DNA of 34,788 nucleotides from Oscillospiraceae bacterium. Its GTDB lineage: Bacteria > Bacillota > Clostridia > Oscillospirales > Oscillospiraceae. Shown piece after piece: positions 1 to 8,409 of the stretch (within the stretch, counting starts at the first letter, position 1; each line of letters begins with the position of its first letter). The DNA lies in NCBI GenBank assembly GCA_020025575.1, contig JAHHRW010000017.1:1-34788 (forward strand), read 5' to 3'. The notes under the pieces are model-generated. The model was given only the letters and a program-made list of their open reading frames with translations. It was not told the origin of the DNA and did no database searches. Position numbers and translations under genes: made by a program.

Positions 1-3
1 GGT

Positions 4-1695
4 TTATTCCTGCGGATTATGGAGCAGCTCGTGGGCCTTTCCCTTAAAATATCCATGATAGAATACGTCCATCAGAGGATTCTCATCAGACTTCTTAATA
101 GACATAGCACCATCCGCCCGATACAAGCCCTTGGATCTGGTCTTGGTGCGAATCTCCTTGCTGCCATCCACCGGCTGACCGCCGCCCATGACACAGCCGC
201 CGGGACATGCCATGACCTCAATCATATGATATTCCTTTTCACCGGATTTAACCTGCTCCAGAACTTTTCTGGCATTCCCGAGGCCGGAAACGACGCAGAT
301 CTTCACATCCACGCCATCATAGCGCACCACAGTTTCCTTGATTCCTTCAGGCCCGCGAATACCACATTCGGCAACGGTATTCAGAGTAACCGCATCGTGA
401 CCGTCCATCAGCCGCCGCAAAACCGCTTCGGTAACGCCGCCGGTGACGCCAAAAATGATACCGCCGCCGGAGCTAATACCAAATGGCATATCGCAGGCCT
501 CGCCGTCCAGCTGGTCAAAGGTAATTCCAAATCCATCGATCATTCGAATCAATTCCGCAGTGGTGAGGACTACATCTGTATCCTTTTCCCCATGGGTGTA
601 GGAATTGGGGCTGTTTGCCTCCATCTTCTTGGCCGTACATGGCATAATGGAAACCACAAATGTCTTCTTTCCGTCACTGTTTGCAGGGTCACGATAGTAT
701 TCCTTAATGACCGCCGAGAACATTCCCTGCGGAGAACGGCAGCTAGAAACATTGGGCTTAAATTCGGGGAATTCGTTATCCACAAACTTCACCCATGCAG
801 GACAGCAGGATGTCAGCAGAGGCAGGTTCTCCCCCGTTTTCATGCGGTCTAAAAATTCAGCAGATTCCTCCATAATGGTTAAGTCCGCACTGTAACTGGT
901 GTCAAACACCTCATCAAAGCCCATGCGGTGCAGTGCCGCCACAATTTTCCCCATGGAATTGGAACCCCTTGGCAAACCGAAAGCCTCTCCTACAGCTACA
1001 CGCACGGCAGGGGCAATCTGAGCAACCACACGGGTGTTTTTGTCTCCCAATGCCTGCCACACAACTTCCATGTTGTGATGGATGGTTAGAGCTCCCGTGG
1101 GACAAACCACACGGCACTGCCCACAGCTGACGCAGTTCGTTGCCGAAAGCTTACGGTTAAAGGCTGGCGTGACCATGGCATCGGTGCCACGGTGCGAAAA
1201 TCCAAGAACACCAATTCCCTGAATCTCATCACAAACCCGGACACAGTTGCCGCAGAGGATGCACTTGTTGGGATCCCGCACGATGGCCGGAGAAGAAAAG
1301 TCCACAGGTTGAACTTCCCGGTGGTTGTCAAAACGAACCGTACTGACGCCCATCTGGTATGCCAGATTTTGCAGGGTACATTTGCCATGCTTATCGCAGA
1401 TGGTGCAGTCACGGCAATGAGCGGCCAGCAATAACTCCACAATGAGCTTGCGGTGCCGGCGCAAAGCTTCCGTGTGGGTATAGATGACCATACCATCTCG
1501 GGGTTCTTCGGAACAGGATGCAAAGAAACGCCCCCTGTCATCCTGTACGGTACATAGCCGGCATGCGCCAAAGGTACTCAGTTCCGGCTGATAACAGAGC
1601 GTTGGCACTTCGATTCCTGCATTACGAATAATGGTCAGAATATTTTTCTCGTCTGCAAATTCATACTTTTTATCATTGATCGTGATGATACCCAT
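4..1695 (-). CDS. hydA: NAD-linked [FeFe]-hydrogenase catalytic subunit HydA
   Basis: Reduces protons to H2 (or the reverse) at an H-cluster, probably as catalytic subunit of a cytoplasmic HydABC complex. Seen, in order: an N-terminal [2Fe-2S] domain (C34, C45, C48, C61); the His-ligated [4Fe-4S] site H93/C97/C100/C106; two ferredoxin [4Fe-4S] motifs (C145-C155 and C188-C198); then the H-cluster motifs L1 TSCCPAW (295-301), L2 MPCTAKK (351-357) and L3 MACPGGCVMGGGQP (495-508). All cluster cysteines (C298, C353, C497, C501) and the proton-relay Cys C297 are present. Length 563 aa matches the CpI-like group A enzyme without a C-terminal extension. The start has an AAGGAGG site placed just upstream, overlapping the end of the preceding nuoF-like gene. 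It is the last gene of a three-gene operon. Electron bifurcation is inferred from the NuoE/NuoF partners, not shown by the sequence. Confidence 0.95.
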   Translation of the reverse strand: MGIITINDKKYEFADEKNILTIIRNAGIEVPTLCYQPELSTFGACRLCTVQDDRGRFFASCSEEPRDGMVIYTHTEALRRHRKLIVELLLAAHCRDCTICDKHGKCTLQNLAYQMGVSTVRFDNHREVQPVDFSSPAIVRDPNKCILCGNCVRVCDEIQGIGVLGFSHRGTDAMVTPAFNRKLSATNCVSCGQCRVVCPTGALTIHHNMEVVWQALGDKNTRVVAQIAPAVRVAVGEAFGLPRGSNSMGKIVAALHRMGFDEVFDTSYSADLTIMEESAEFLDRMKTGENLPLLTSCCPAWVKFVDNEFPEFKPNVSSCRSPQGMFSAVIKEYYRDPANSDGKKTFVVSIMPCTAKKMEANSPNSYTHGEKDTDVVLTTAELIRMIDGFGITFDQLDGEACDMPFGISSGGGIIFGVTGGVTEAVLRRLMDGHDAVTLNTVAECGIRGPEGIKETVVRYDGVDVKICVVSGLGNARKVLEQVKSGEKEYHMIEVMACPGGCVMGGGQPVDGSKEIRTKTRSKGLYRADGAMSIKKSDENPLMDVFYHGYFKGKAHELLHNPQE

Positions 1696-1707
1696 AAATA
1701 CCCCTCC

Positions 1708-3597
1708 TTATGCTTCGATGTAGATGGCATCAAAGGCGCAGTTATCCTTACAGGCGCCGCACTTGATACACTTGTCCGAATCGATGGTATAGGGGTGCTT
1801 GATTTTGCCGGAGATGGCATTGACGGGACAATTCTTGGCGCACTTGCTGCAGCCCTTGCAGAATGCAGGATTGATGACATAGCGCCGCAGAGCGGTACAG
1901 GTTTTCGCACGGCACTTTTTGTCCACAATATGCTCAATATACTCATCCCGGAAGGTGCTCAGTGTGCTGAGCACGGGCAGTGGTGCCGATTTCCCCAAAC
2001 CACACAGAGCCATAGACTGGATCATGTTTGCAAGCTCTTCCAGCATATCCAAATCTTCCAATTTACCCTGGCCATTTACAATGCGCTCGAGGATTTCCAG
2101 CATACGCTTTGTGCCTTCCCTGCATGGCGTACACTTGCCACAGGATTCTCTCTGGGTAAAACTCATGAAGAAACGAGCAACCTCTACCATACAGGTGTGC
2201 TCATCCATAACCACCATACCGCCGGAGCCCACAATGGCGTTAAATTTTTTCACAGAGTCAAAGTCCAATGGCTCATCCAGATGTTCCTCTGTCAGGCATC
2301 CACCGGAAGGGCCGCCGATCTGCACCGCCTTAAATTTTGCACCTGCCTTCAGGCCACCGCCGATATCAAAAATGATTTCCCGCAGTGTCGTACCCATGGG
2401 AACCTCAATCAGTCCGGTATTCTCGATGGCTCCGGTCAAGGAGAAAGTCTTGCATCCGGGGCTGCCCTCGGTACCAATGGAACGGAACCAGTCAGAGCCT
2501 TCCAAAATGATCTTGGGCACATTGGCATACGTTTCCACGTTGTTCAATACCGTCGGTTTCCCCCATAAACCTTTTTCAACCGTTCTGGGGGGCTTGACGC
2601 GGGGCATACCGCGATTGCCCTCGATGGATGCAGTCAGCGCAGAACCTTCTCCACAGACGAATGCACCGGCGCCCCGATTGATATGTAGATGGAAACTAAA
2701 GTCAGATCCCAGAATGTTCTCCCCCAGCAGGCCACGCTCTTGCAGCTGGCTGATGGCACTGCGCAGGCGCGCAACGGACATGGGATACTCTGCACGAACA
2801 TAAATATAGCCATTTTCCGCACGGACAGCATAGGCCGCAATCATCATGCCTTCAATCAGCTTAAAGGGATCGCCTTCCATCACGGAACCATCCATAAATG
2901 CACCGGGGTCACCCTCATCACCGTTACAGACCACATAGCGGACAGTTTCCTTCTGCCGGGCAACCTGTTTCCACTTTCGTCCGGTGGGGAATCCGCCGCC
3001 GCCACGACCGCGCAGGCCAGACTGATCCACTTCATCGATGACCTCTTCCCGGGTCATGGAGAACATCGCTTTCTGAAGTGCCCGGAACCCGCCGGATGCC
3101 AGATACTCATCCAGAGATTCTGCATCAAACTTGCCGCAGTTTTCCAAAACGATTCTGGTCTGCTTGGCAATGAATGGGATTTCATCCGGCTGGACATAGC
3201 CGGTTTCGCCTTTGCGATACAGCAACCGCTCCAAGACCACGTCCTCCAGCACGGTCTGCTTGAAGATTTCTTCGCAGTCCTCCGGCTGAACCTTCACATA
3301 CTGAATGACACGGGTTCCCTTCTGAATCCGCACCAGCGGTCCAAGTTCACAAAATCCCTGACAGCCGGTTTTTTTAACACCCACCAGATCCTCATGTTCC
3401 TTTTCATCATGCGGGGCAAATTCCAGCACCACGCCGGGGGTATTTTTTACCAGTTCCCGAAAAATTTCGTAGATATGATTGGAACCCGTTGCAATGCAGC
3501 CGGTGCCGGAACATACCAAAATCCGACATTGATACATTTCAAGATCTTCCTGAGCCTGAATACGTACTTGGTTCAATTCTTCCTCAGTTTTAATCAT
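1708..3597 (-). CDS. hydB: NuoF-like beta subunit of NAD-linked [FeFe]-hydrogenase (HydB)
   Basis: FMN- and NAD-binding subunit that passes electrons between NAD(H), ferredoxin and HydA. Seen: a thioredoxin-like [2Fe-2S] domain at the N-terminus (C29, C34, C79, C83); the FMN glycine loop GRGGGGFPTGRKW (197-209); the NuoF core; the N3-type cluster motif ESCGKCTPCREG with C486/C489/C492 and distal C532; and a C-terminal 2[4Fe-4S] ferredoxin (C580-C590 and C610-C620). The 629 aa length and the added N- and C-terminal iron-sulfur domains are typical of HydB/HndC and longer than respiratory NuoF. Its start codon overlaps the stop of the NuoE-like gene by one base (TAATG), and hydA follows with its ribosome site overlapping this stop, so all three are surely co-translated. 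Function as a bifurcating subunit is a family inference. Confidence 0.94.
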   Translation of the reverse strand: MIKTEEELNQVRIQAQEDLEMYQCRILVCSGTGCIATGSNHIYEIFRELVKNTPGVVLEFAPHDEKEHEDLVGVKKTGCQGFCELGPLVRIQKGTRVIQYVKVQPEDCEEIFKQTVLEDVVLERLLYRKGETGYVQPDEIPFIAKQTRIVLENCGKFDAESLDEYLASGGFRALQKAMFSMTREEVIDEVDQSGLRGRGGGGFPTGRKWKQVARQKETVRYVVCNGDEGDPGAFMDGSVMEGDPFKLIEGMMIAAYAVRAENGYIYVRAEYPMSVARLRSAISQLQERGLLGENILGSDFSFHLHINRGAGAFVCGEGSALTASIEGNRGMPRVKPPRTVEKGLWGKPTVLNNVETYANVPKIILEGSDWFRSIGTEGSPGCKTFSLTGAIENTGLIEVPMGTTLREIIFDIGGGLKAGAKFKAVQIGGPSGGCLTEEHLDEPLDFDSVKKFNAIVGSGGMVVMDEHTCMVEVARFFMSFTQRESCGKCTPCREGTKRMLEILERIVNGQGKLEDLDMLEELANMIQSMALCGLGKSAPLPVLSTLSTFRDEYIEHIVDKKCRAKTCTALRRYVINPAFCKGCSKCAKNCPVNAISGKIKHPYTIDSDKCIKCGACKDNCAFDAIYIEA

Positions 3598-4073
3598 TAT
3601 CTTTCACCTCTCAACTGCTCAATCAGCGCCAGAGCCTTTTCCGGTGTCATGGAGGGATATACTTTATCATTGACCATCATCGTGGGCGCCAAGCCACAGG
3701 CACCAAGACATGATACCGTTTCCACCGTAAACAGCATGTCATCGGTGGTATGCTTTTTCTTTCCAAGCCCCAGTTCCTTCCAAAGTGTTTCCAGCACAGG
3801 CGTAGAGTGCCGTACATGGCAGGCCGTTCCATCACATACCTTGATTACATACTTTCCCTTTGCCTCAAAAGAGAAATTTTCATAGAAGGTTGCAACACTA
3901 TAAGCCTTCGCCTCTGTGATACCGATTTGCTTTGCCACATAGCTCAATAGCTCACTGGGCAAATAACGGTATTCACTTTGAATATCCTGCATAATTGGAA
4001 TCAGAGATTTTGCCTCGCGGTCATAATGTGAGATGATCTCATCTGTCTTGTTATAGTAGGATTCATCCAGCAT
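3597..4073 (-). CDS. hydC: NuoE-like gamma subunit of NAD-linked [FeFe]-hydrogenase (HydC)
   Basis: Thioredoxin-like [2Fe-2S] electron-transfer subunit, 158 aa. The four cluster cysteines are visible as C80, C85 (CDGTAC), C122 and C126 (CLGAC), in normal NuoE spacing. The frame stays open to 4214, but the ATG at 4073 is preferred. It has an AGGAGGA ribosome site 7 bases upstream, begins at the normal NuoE N-terminus, and a promoter (-10 at 4145-4140) lies inside the upstream extension. First gene of the hydC-hydB-hydA operon. Confidence 0.93.
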   Translation of the reverse strand: MLDESYYNKTDEIISHYDREAKSLIPIMQDIQSEYRYLPSELLSYVAKQIGITEAKAYSVATFYENFSFEAKGKYVIKVCDGTACHVRHSTPVLETLWKELGLGKKKHTTDDMLFTVETVSCLGACGLAPTMMVNDKVYPSMTPEKALALIEQLRGER

Positions 4074-4139
4074 GATTATTTCCTCCTCATGTTTTACAAA
4101 GCGAATAAAGGGTAAATATGTAATCGCTTGATATCTGAC

Positions 4140-4168
4140 ATTATAGCATTCAGAATTTAGCTTGGCTA
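4140..4168 (-). promoter_or_regulatory. Candidate promoter of the hydrogenase operon
   Basis: On the minus strand a perfect TATAAT (4145-4140) with an extended TGC in front sits 17 bases downstream of TAGCCA (4168-4163), a 4/6 match to the -35 consensus. The transcript would start near 4133, giving a leader of about 60 nt before hydC. This also argues against any start upstream of 4133. Confidence 0.6.
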
Positions 4169-4301
4169 TGAACGGAGTATCCATAAAACCATGCTCTATT
4201 TGGTGTACATGCACAAATCAATCCTTATTTATCGAGTGTTTTCGTACCGATCCGCCTCTATTTTTGGTAATTTTTAATGGCCAATCTTAATATTTGTTTA
4301 C

Positions 4302-4330
4302 TTGAATAACACAATATCTTGTGCTAGCAT
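4302..4330 (+). promoter_or_regulatory. nrdA promoter with NrdR-box-like operator
   Basis: TTGAAT (4302-4307), a 17-base spacer and TAGCAT (4325-4330) with an extended TGC form a SigA-type promoter. The spacer is almost exactly filled by ACACAATATCTTGTGC (4309-4324), a close match to the 16-bp box bound by NrdR (ACACWATATNTWGTGT-like). NrdR usually binds two boxes; I see only a poor partial second site (about 4284-4299). Binding here would block RNA polymerase and repress nrdAB when dATP/ATP is plentiful. Confidence 0.7.
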
Positions 4331-4372
4331 AGATATATAAATACAACATTTAGGCACTCAAAGGAGAATCAT

Positions 4373-6904
4373 ATGCGGATTATCAAACGCACCGGTCAGC
4401 AGGAACCGTATCAGCCGGCTAAAATCAAGCGCGCCATCACCTTGGTCTTTAAAAGCACAGAAAATCCCCTGTCTTCAGAAGAATGTGACCGGCTGCTCTC
4501 CAAAGTGGAAGAGAAAATACAAGTCATGACCCACAGCCAGACTTCTATCTCTGTAGAAGAAATTCAGGATTTGGTGGAAAGAACCCTGATGGAGGAAAAC
4601 TACTATCAGGAAATGAAAAGCTATATTCTTTACCGTGAAGAGCACACAAAGAAACGCCGTGCCCGATCTGGCATTCTGGCCATCATTCCAGAAATTCCTG
4701 AACTGCGCACTGTATTAGGCGATATTCAGCGGGAATTTTTAGACGAGTGCTATGACTTAGAGCACCTGTACACCAAATTTCAAGCTCTTGCAAAGCCTGG
4801 GCTTTCTGAAAAAGAGAAACTGGACATGCTCATCAAAGCCGCAGTGGAACGCACCACGCAAGAGGCCCCCCGCTGGGAGAATATAGCGGCACGGCTGCTG
4901 ATGCTGAAGTTTGATCTCAACCTCACGAAAACGCTGGAACGCTGTCACATCGGCAGTTTCTACGAAAAACTGGTATATCTGACGGAGCAGGGGCTCTATG
5001 GGGATTACATCCTGAAAGCATACTCTCAGCAGGAAGTCGAGCTTTTTGCCTCATGGATTTGCCCGGAGCGGAATCATCTATTCAACTATTCCGGACTCTC
5101 CCTACTACTGGAGCGTTATATCATCCGTACAGGGCAAGGCATTCCTATGGAAACCCCGCAGGAAATGTTCCTGGGTATCGCCATGCATCTTGCCATGCCC
5201 GAAAAAGCCAACCGAAACGACTGGGTTCGCCGGTTTTATGATATGCTCAGCCTGCTGCAGGTCACCATGGCAACACCCACGCTTTCCAATGCCCGAAAGC
5301 CTCATCACCAGCTCTCCTCCTGTTTTATCGATACAGTCCCCGACAGTCTAAACGGCATCTACCGCAGCATAGACAATTTCGCCAGAGTCAGCAAATTTGG
5401 TGGTGGAATGGGGATGTACTTCGGAAAAGTTCGTGCTGCCGGCAGCAGCATTCGTGGCTATGAAGGTGCCGCCGGCGGTGTCATCCGCTGGATTCGTCTG
5501 GTAAATGACACTGCTGTAGCTGTGGATCAGCTGGGTATGCGTCAGGGTGCTGTTGCCGTATATCTGGATGCATGGCATCGGGATCTGCCGGAATTTTTGA
5601 ATCTGCGAACCAACAACGGCGACGACCGTATGAAAGCCCATGATGTGTTCCCCGCTGTGTGCTATCCCGACTACTTCTGGGAGCAGGCTCGGGACAATCT
5701 AGAGGGCGACTGGTACCTCATGTGCCCACACGAGATTCTGACCATCAAGGGCTATGCCCTGGAAGACTGCTATGGTGATGAATGGACGAAAAAGTATCTG
5801 GACTGCATTCGGGACAGCCGTATTCACAAGCGGGTCATTCCAATCAAAGAAATCATACGTCTTATCATCAAAAGCGCCGTGGAAACCGGTACGCCCTTTG
5901 CATTTAATCGGGACATCGTAAACCGTGCAAATCCCAACCGCAACCGTGGAATCATCTATTGCAGCAACCTTTGTACAGAAATTGCGCAGAATATGGAAGC
6001 CATCTCTCAGGTGGAAGAATCCATTCAGCAGATCAACGGTGAAACTGTGGTGGTAAACATCACCAAGCCCGGTGAATTTGTCGTATGCAATCTGGCAAGC
6101 CTTTCCCTGGGAAATATCGATCTTGAAGATAAGCAAGCTTTGCACTTTATTACCGAAGGTGCCGTGCGGGCTTTGGATAATGTAATCGACCTGAACTTCT
6201 TCCCCGTCCCCTATGCAAAACTCAATAACCAGAACTATCGCCCCATCGGTCTGGGCATCAGCGGTTACCATCATATGTTGGCAAAGCACGGCATTGCATG
6301 GGAAAGTCAGGCGCATCTGGATTTTACAGAAAAGGTTTTTTCTGATATCCATTATGCAGCCATTCAGGCAAGCTGCCGCATCGCAAAAGAAAAGGGTGCC
6401 TATCCTTACTTTAACGGGAGTCTGTGGCAGACCGGCGAATATTTTGATGAGCGAGGACTTACCGATGTCCGCTGGGCAAATCTGCGCAGCGATGTCATGG
6501 AACACGGCCTTCGCAACGGTTATCTCATGGCGATTGCTCCAACCAGCAGCACCAGTATGATTGCAGGCACTACGGCAGGACTTGACCCCATTATGAGCCG
6601 CTATTTTCTGGAAGAGAAGAAAAACGGGCTTGTCCCCCGTGTTGCCCCTGAACTGTCCATGAAAACATTCTGGTACTATAAAAATTCCCACCTGATCGAT
6701 CAGACCTGGTCTGTCAAAGCCTGTGGCATTCGCCAGAAGTATATCGACCAGGCCCAAAGCATGAACCTTTATATCACCAACGAATACACCTTCCGCCAGG
6801 TATTAAAGTTATACCTTCTGGCATGGGAACAGGGTGTCAAAACCATTTACTACATCCGTTCCAAGAGTCTTGAAGTAGAGGAGTGTGAGGTGTGTTCCTC
6901 ATAA
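4373..6904 (+). CDS. nrdA: Class I ribonucleoside-diphosphate reductase, alpha subunit
   Basis: Large subunit reducing ribonucleoside diphosphates for DNA synthesis. Seen: an N-terminal ATP-cone (about 1-92) for allosteric activity control, then the ten-stranded barrel. It has the redox-active Cys pair C317 (SSCF) and C572 (VVCNLAS), the catalytic NLCTE with N532/C534/E536, the radical-transfer tyrosines Y826/Y827 (IYYIRS) and a mobile C-terminal cysteine pair C838/C841. Length 843 aa. The start has AAAGGAG 6-8 bases upstream. nrdB follows after 10 bases. The upstream NrdR-like box suggests repression by NrdR. No class III nrdDG is present in this window, though an anaerobe would be expected to have it elsewhere. 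Confidence 0.95.
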   Translation: MRIIKRTGQQEPYQPAKIKRAITLVFKSTENPLSSEECDRLLSKVEEKIQVMTHSQTSISVEEIQDLVERTLMEENYYQEMKSYILYREEHTKKRRARSGILAIIPEIPELRTVLGDIQREFLDECYDLEHLYTKFQALAKPGLSEKEKLDMLIKAAVERTTQEAPRWENIAARLLMLKFDLNLTKTLERCHIGSFYEKLVYLTEQGLYGDYILKAYSQQEVELFASWICPERNHLFNYSGLSLLLERYIIRTGQGIPMETPQEMFLGIAMHLAMPEKANRNDWVRRFYDMLSLLQVTMATPTLSNARKPHHQLSSCFIDTVPDSLNGIYRSIDNFARVSKFGGGMGMYFGKVRAAGSSIRGYEGAAGGVIRWIRLVNDTAVAVDQLGMRQGAVAVYLDAWHRDLPEFLNLRTNNGDDRMKAHDVFPAVCYPDYFWEQARDNLEGDWYLMCPHEILTIKGYALEDCYGDEWTKKYLDCIRDSRIHKRVIPIKEIIRLIIKSAVETGTPFAFNRDIVNRANPNRNRGIIYCSNLCTEIAQNMEAISQVEESIQQINGETVVVNITKPGEFVVCNLASLSLGNIDLEDKQALHFITEGAVRALDNVIDLNFFPVPYAKLNNQNYRPIGLGISGYHHMLAKHGIAWESQAHLDFTEKVFSDIHYAAIQASCRIAKEKGAYPYFNGSLWQTGEYFDERGLTDVRWANLRSDVMEHGLRNGYLMAIAPTSSTSMIAGTTAGLDPIMSRYFLEEKKNGLVPRVAPELSMKTFWYYKNSHLIDQTWSVKACGIRQKYIDQAQSMNLYITNEYTFRQVLKLYLLAWEQGVKTIYYIRSKSLEVEECEVCSS

Positions 6905-6914
6905 GGAGATCACA

Positions 6915-7958
6915 ATGAATATGCTTAAGAAAAAACCGTTATTTAATCCAGCCGGAGATACTGAGGTGCGGCTGCGCCGGATGATCGGCGGTAATACGAC
7001 CAACCTCAACGACTTCAATAATATGAAGTACGAATGGGTCAGCGACTGGTACCGCCAGGCTATGAACAACTTCTGGATTCCGGAGGAAATCAATCTGGGT
7101 GCCGATATCAAAGACTATCGCCAGCTCCCTGCTCCGGAACGCCGGGCCTATGACAAAATTCTGTCCTTTCTGATTTTTCTGGACAGCATTCAGTCTGCAA
7201 ACCTGCCGCAAATCGGTTCCTATATTACCGCCAATGAAATCAACCTCTGTTTGGCAATTCAAACATTTCAGGAAGCCGTTCACAGTCAAAGCTACAGCTA
7301 TATGCTAGACACCATCTGCGAGCCTCAGGAGCGCAGTGCCGTGCTGTATCAGTGGAAGGATGATCCCCGGCTCTTGGAACGAAATGAATTTATTGGAAAT
7401 CTTTATAATGAATTTCAGGACAATCAGTCTCCGGAAACGCTGGTTCGCACACTGGTTGCCAACTACATTCTGGAGGGCATCTATTTCTACAGTGGGTTCA
7501 TGTTCTTTTACAACCTGGGCAGGAATCAGCGGATGCCGGGCAGTGTACAGGAGATCCGCTATATCAATCGGGATGAGAACACCCACCTGTGGCTGTTCCG
7601 CAACATCCTGCTGGAGTTGAAACAGGAATCCCCCGAACTATTCACGCAGCAGCATGTAGACCGCTATCGCGCAATGATTCGTGAAGGCTGCGAGCAGGAA
7701 ATCCGCTGGGGGCACTATGTCATCGGTGATGAAATTCAGGGACTGAACCGGACTATGGTTACCGATTATATCCAGTATCTTGGCAATTTGCGCTGTCAGA
7801 ATCTGGGGTTTGACCCGATTTACGAAGGCCACGACAAGGAGCCTGACAGCATGTCCTGGGTCAGCCAGTTTTCCAACGCAAACATGATCAAAACAGACTT
7901 CTTCGAAGCAAGAAGCACCGCCTATGCAAAAAGCAGTGCCCTTGTGGATGATCTGTAA
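6915..7958 (+). CDS. nrdB: Class I ribonucleotide reductase, beta (radical) subunit
   Basis: Di-metal subunit (347 aa) that generates and stores the radical used by NrdA. All ligands can be assigned: D90, E120 and H123, then E187, E221 and H224. The radical tyrosine is present as Y127, in EAVHSQSY. This therefore looks like a tyrosyl-radical class Ia/b type, not the Tyr-less class Ic. The ATG at 6915 is chosen over an in-frame ATG at 6885 because it has an AAGGAG site 8 bases upstream and follows the nrdA stop without overlap. The C-terminus (ALVDDL) resembles the NrdA-docking tail. No nrdI or nrdH is adjacent, so the metal (Fe or Mn) cannot be decided here. Confidence 0.94.
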   Translation: MNMLKKKPLFNPAGDTEVRLRRMIGGNTTNLNDFNNMKYEWVSDWYRQAMNNFWIPEEINLGADIKDYRQLPAPERRAYDKILSFLIFLDSIQSANLPQIGSYITANEINLCLAIQTFQEAVHSQSYSYMLDTICEPQERSAVLYQWKDDPRLLERNEFIGNLYNEFQDNQSPETLVRTLVANYILEGIYFYSGFMFFYNLGRNQRMPGSVQEIRYINRDENTHLWLFRNILLELKQESPELFTQQHVDRYRAMIREGCEQEIRWGHYVIGDEIQGLNRTMVTDYIQYLGNLRCQNLGFDPIYEGHDKEPDSMSWVSQFSNANMIKTDFFEARSTAYAKSSALVDDL

Positions 7959-8077
7959 CTCTTGCAGCGACGCTCCATGCAAAGCAGTTTGCCCTGTATT
8001 GGATAACATTTTTTATGTGAGCGTTCCTATAACACCTTTCCAGGTTTTGCTTATAAAACCATTTCCGTTGTGATCTG

Positions 8078-8106
8078 TTGACATTTATCTCTGCGTATGT
8101 TAAAAT
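8078..8106 (+). promoter_or_regulatory. Strong promoter of the SCIFF precursor gene
   Basis: Perfect TTGACA (8078-8083), 17-base spacer, TAAAAT (8101-8106) with an extended TGT directly before it. The transcript would start near 8113, giving about 70 nt of leader before scfA. One of the strongest promoters in the window. Confidence 0.8.
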
Positions 8107-8182
8107 TTTTGTGTTAAACGGAATCTTATGTTCCAAAGATTTATTGAAAAACACAATATTGAATAGATTGGAGATTTTTATC

Positions 8183-8329
8183 ATGGAAAAGATCAAGACT
8201 CTTGAAACTCGTAACCTGTGCCAGAGCGCAAAGAACGGCGGCTGCGGTGAGTGCCAGACCTCCTGCCAGTCTGCTTGCAAGACCAGCTGCGGTGTTGCCA
8301 ACCAGAAGTGCGAAAATACTGAAAAGTAA
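8183..8329 (+). CDS. scfA: SCIFF ribosomal peptide precursor (six cysteines in forty-five)
   Basis: A 48-aa ranthipeptide precursor whose cysteines are cross-linked by ScfB to neighbouring residues through thioether bonds. The core carries the family pattern C21-x2-C24-x3-C28-x3-C32-x3-C36-x6-C43, containing the near-invariant stretch CQTSCQSACKTSC. An additional cysteine, C13, lies in the leader part (NLCQSA). The ATG at 8183 is chosen over in-frame upstream starts because it has GGAGA 8-9 bases upstream, lies below a consensus promoter, and gives the usual MxxIKTL leader. The maturase follows after an intrinsic terminator. The biological role of SCIFF is not firmly known; related ranthipeptides have been linked to population-level signalling in Clostridia. 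Confidence 0.93.
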   Translation: MEKIKTLETRNLCQSAKNGGCGECQTSCQSACKTSCGVANQKCENTEK

Positions 8330-8345
8330 GCATTCGAAACCAGTG

Positions 8346-8378
8346 AAAGGTGCCACCGTTTCAGGTGGCACCTTTTTA
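8346..8378 (+). terminator. Intrinsic terminator between SCIFF precursor and maturase
   Basis: A 12-bp perfect stem (8346-8357 with 8364-8375), 6-base loop and a run of five T. It stands between precursor and maturase with no separate clear promoter for the maturase, so partial read-through would give much more precursor than enzyme. Confidence 0.88.
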
Positions 8379-8409
8379 TATACCAAATCACACAAATGGA
8401 GGACCTTTT

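Noticed and set aside
2689..3885. Long open frame (398 codons) on the plus strand opposite hydB
   Set aside because: Antisense shadow of the hydrogenase genes; no ribosome site and no recognisable domain.
4074..4214. N-terminal extension of the NuoE-like subunit
   Set aside because: No ribosome site upstream and the promoter lies inside it; homologous NuoE proteins begin at the ATG at 4073.
5699..6757. Long minus-strand frame opposite nrdA
   Set aside because: Shadow of nrdA; no start signals and no known domain.
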